This document shows, piece by piece, positions 5,004-6,371 of a stretch of DNA of 6,371 nucleotides. The notes below the pieces were generated by a model. That model was given only the letters and a program-made list of their open reading frames with translations, was not told where the DNA came from and did not search any database. Made by a program: the position numbers and the translations under genes. Source of the DNA: Methylomonas sp. (GTDB lineage Bacteria; Pseudomonadota; Gammaproteobacteria; Methylococcales; Methylomonadaceae). Positions within the stretch are counted from its first letter, which is position 1; each line of letters opens with the position of its first letter. The DNA is taken from assembly GCA_028688235.1 (NCBI GenBank), contig JAQTYP010000210.1, positions 1-6,371 of the forward strand. Reading direction: 5' to 3'.

Positions 5004-5010
5004 TACGACT

Positions 5011-6371
5011 ATGAATCCAGCCACAAACTACTTCGACGAAATGCGCACGGCCGATGGCGAGGTGCGCGACATTTATCACGGCTATGCGAGCTGGCTGTCG
5101 CAGCTGCCGGAAGGCACGCTGGAACGCAAAAGTGCCGAAGCTGAATTGCTGTTCCGGCGTCTGGGCATTACCTTCGCGGTCTACGGCGAAAGCGCCGGCT
5201 CGGAAAGATTGATTCCTTTCGACATCGTGCCCCGCATCTTCGGCTCCACCGAATGGCGGCGGCTGGAGCAGGGTATCAAACAGCGGGTAAAGGCCTTGAA
5301 TGCCTTTTTGCACGATATTTATCACGATCAAGAAATCATCAAGGCCGGCGTCATCAATGCTCATCAAGTATTGGACAATGTCTTGTACCGGAAAGAAATG
5401 CAGGGCATCGATTTGCCGAATCAGGTCTATGCCCATATCGCCGGCATCGATCTGGTGCGGGTAGCCGAAAACGATTTTTACGTGCTGGAAGACAATCTGC
5501 GCACGCCGTCCGGCGTGTCCTACATGCTGGAAAACCGTAATACCATGATGCGTTTGTTTCCGGAGTTGTTTGCCAACCATACAGTCGAACCGGTGGAGCA
5601 CTATCCGCAAATGCTGCTGGACACCTTGCGAGAAGCAGCGCCCCTGCATGTGTCCGATCCCACCATAGTCGTCATGACGCCTGGCTCCTATAACAGCGCC
5701 TATTTCGAACACGCCTTCCTGGCCAGCCAGATGGGCGTGGAATTGGTCGAAGGTCAGGACCTATTCGTGCGTCAGCAAAAGGTTTATATGTACACCACGG
5801 AAGGTCCGCAACAAGTGCATGTGATTTATCGTCGGGTCGACGACGATTTTCTCGATCCTCTGGCTTTCAGGCCCGATTCCGCTTTGGGCGTGCCTGGTTT
5901 ATTCGAAGCTTACCGCAGCGGTAACGTCGCGTTGGCCAACGGTGTCGGCACCGGCGTAGCGGACGACAAGTCGACTTATTTATATGTGCCTGAAATGATA
6001 CGGTTTTATCTTGGAGAGGTGCCGTTATTGTCCAACGTGCCGACTTGGCGCTTGAGCCTGGAGGAAGACCTGAAATACGTGCTGGCGCATTTGCCGGAGT
6101 TGGTGGTCAAGGAAGTGCAAGGTTCCGGCGGTTACGGCATGCTGGTCGGCCCGACCAGTTCGAAACAGGAGGTCGAAGACTACAAGCAACGCATACTGGC
6201 CGAGCCCGAAAACTTCATCGCTCAACCGACATTGGCCTTGTCGACTTGTCCGACGATGGTCGAATCGGGGGTCGCTCCCCGCCATGTGGACTTAAGGCCC
6301 TTCGTGTTATCGGGCAAGGATATCAGGCTGGTCGCCGGAGGCTTGACGCGGGTCGCGTTACGAGAAGGATC
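5011..6371 (+). CDS. Circularly permuted ATP-grasp protein (partial, runs off right edge)
   Basis: The first 453 codons of an ATP-dependent ligase-like enzyme of the circularly permuted ATP-grasp type (CP_ATPgrasp_1, formerly DUF404/DUF407). The start reads MNPATNYFDEMRTADGEVRD, typical of the family. Other family blocks are VLEDNLRTPSGVSYMLENR (158-176), PGSYNSAYFEHAFLA (224-238), NGVGTGVADDK (310-320), the glycine-rich nucleotide loop VKEVQGSGGYGM (366-377), FIAQPTLALSTCPT (402-415) and PRHVDLRPFVLSG (423-435). Relatives are roughly 470-490 residues, so little is missing. The family is thought to form amide bonds, probably on a peptide or peptide-like product, in clusters with an alpha-E (DUF403) protein and a transglutaminase-like protein. 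The exact substrate is not established. Those partners would be expected just downstream. Its own sigma-54 promoter and strong ribosome binding site suggest it heads the operon. No defect is visible. Confidence 0.95.
   Translation, partial: MNPATNYFDEMRTADGEVRDIYHGYASWLSQLPEGTLERKSAEAELLFRRLGITFAVYGESAGSERLIPFDIVPRIFGSTEWRRLEQGIKQRVKALNAFLHDIYHDQEIIKAGVINAHQVLDNVLYRKEMQGIDLPNQVYAHIAGIDLVRVAENDFYVLEDNLRTPSGVSYMLENRNTMMRLFPELFANHTVEPVEHYPQMLLDTLREAAPLHVSDPTIVVMTPGSYNSAYFEHAFLASQMGVELVEGQDLFVRQQKVYMYTTEGPQQVHVIYRRVDDDFLDPLAFRPDSALGVPGLFEAYRSGNVALANGVGTGVADDKSTYLYVPEMIRFYLGEVPLLSNVPTWRLSLEEDLKYVLAHLPELVVKEVQGSGGYGMLVGPTSSKQEVEDYKQRILAEPENFIAQPTLALSTCPTMVESGVAPRHVDLRPFVLSGKDIRLVAGGLTRVALREG

Noticed and set aside
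4764..5144. A + strand frame across the right end of the hairpin element and into the ATP-grasp start
   Set aside because: It spans an element boundary, the sigma-54 promoter and the start of another gene in a different frame, and has no ribosome binding site.
4867..5712. A 281-codon minus-strand frame
   Set aside because: It lies opposite the ATP-grasp gene, whose reading is unmistakable; the minus-strand product is a His/Gln-rich shadow with no family likeness.

Overview
The window looks like chromosomal DNA of a gammaproteobacterium, most likely a methanotroph-type Methylococcales relative. The main clue is the exported protease at 2325-3344. It ends in a VPVPSAVWL sorting signal, a hydrophobic segment and a basic tail, the PEP-CTERM/VPLPA-CTERM style abundant in those genomes. 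The taxonomic call is inference; no rRNA or marker gene is present.

Layout, with all intact genes on the + strand. (1) Positions 190-2147 hold a two-component pair: a membrane histidine kinase (PAS, HisKA, HATPase) whose stop overlaps the start of a FixJ/LuxR-type response regulator. The kinase has only two membrane helices and seems to have lost the front of a larger membrane sensor domain. (2) Positions 2325-3914 hold two exported proteins: a zinc-metalloprotease-like protein with a C-terminal sorting tail, and a small DUF6438-like protein. A perfect hairpin with a UUCG loop separates them. (3) Positions 3915-5010, about 1.1 kb, contain no intact gene and are mostly mobile DNA. They hold what looks like the start of a lost gene, a 464-bp internally deleted IS5-family element flanked by TA, and, nested against its right end, a roughly 369-bp second element with 20-bp terminal inverted repeats and an 8-bp flanking duplication. 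The second element folds on paper into a string of strong hairpins, four of which show GGA in the loop. (4) Positions 4969-6371 hold a very good sigma-54 promoter, a strong ribosome binding site and a circularly permuted ATP-grasp gene that runs off the right edge.

How it fits together: the kinase and regulator form one signalling unit whose targets cannot be read from the sequence. The two exported proteins may share a transcript, with the hairpin acting as a terminator or an attenuator. The ATP-grasp gene appears separately controlled by sigma-54 and an unknown enhancer-binding protein. It is the usual first gene of a widespread cluster with an alpha-E protein and a transglutaminase-like protein, which would lie to the right of the window.

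The most interesting item is the hairpin-array element. Its chain of GGA-loop hairpins, one with the CsrA-type core CAGGGATG, raises the untested idea of a mobile element that makes a CsrA/RsmA-binding RNA.
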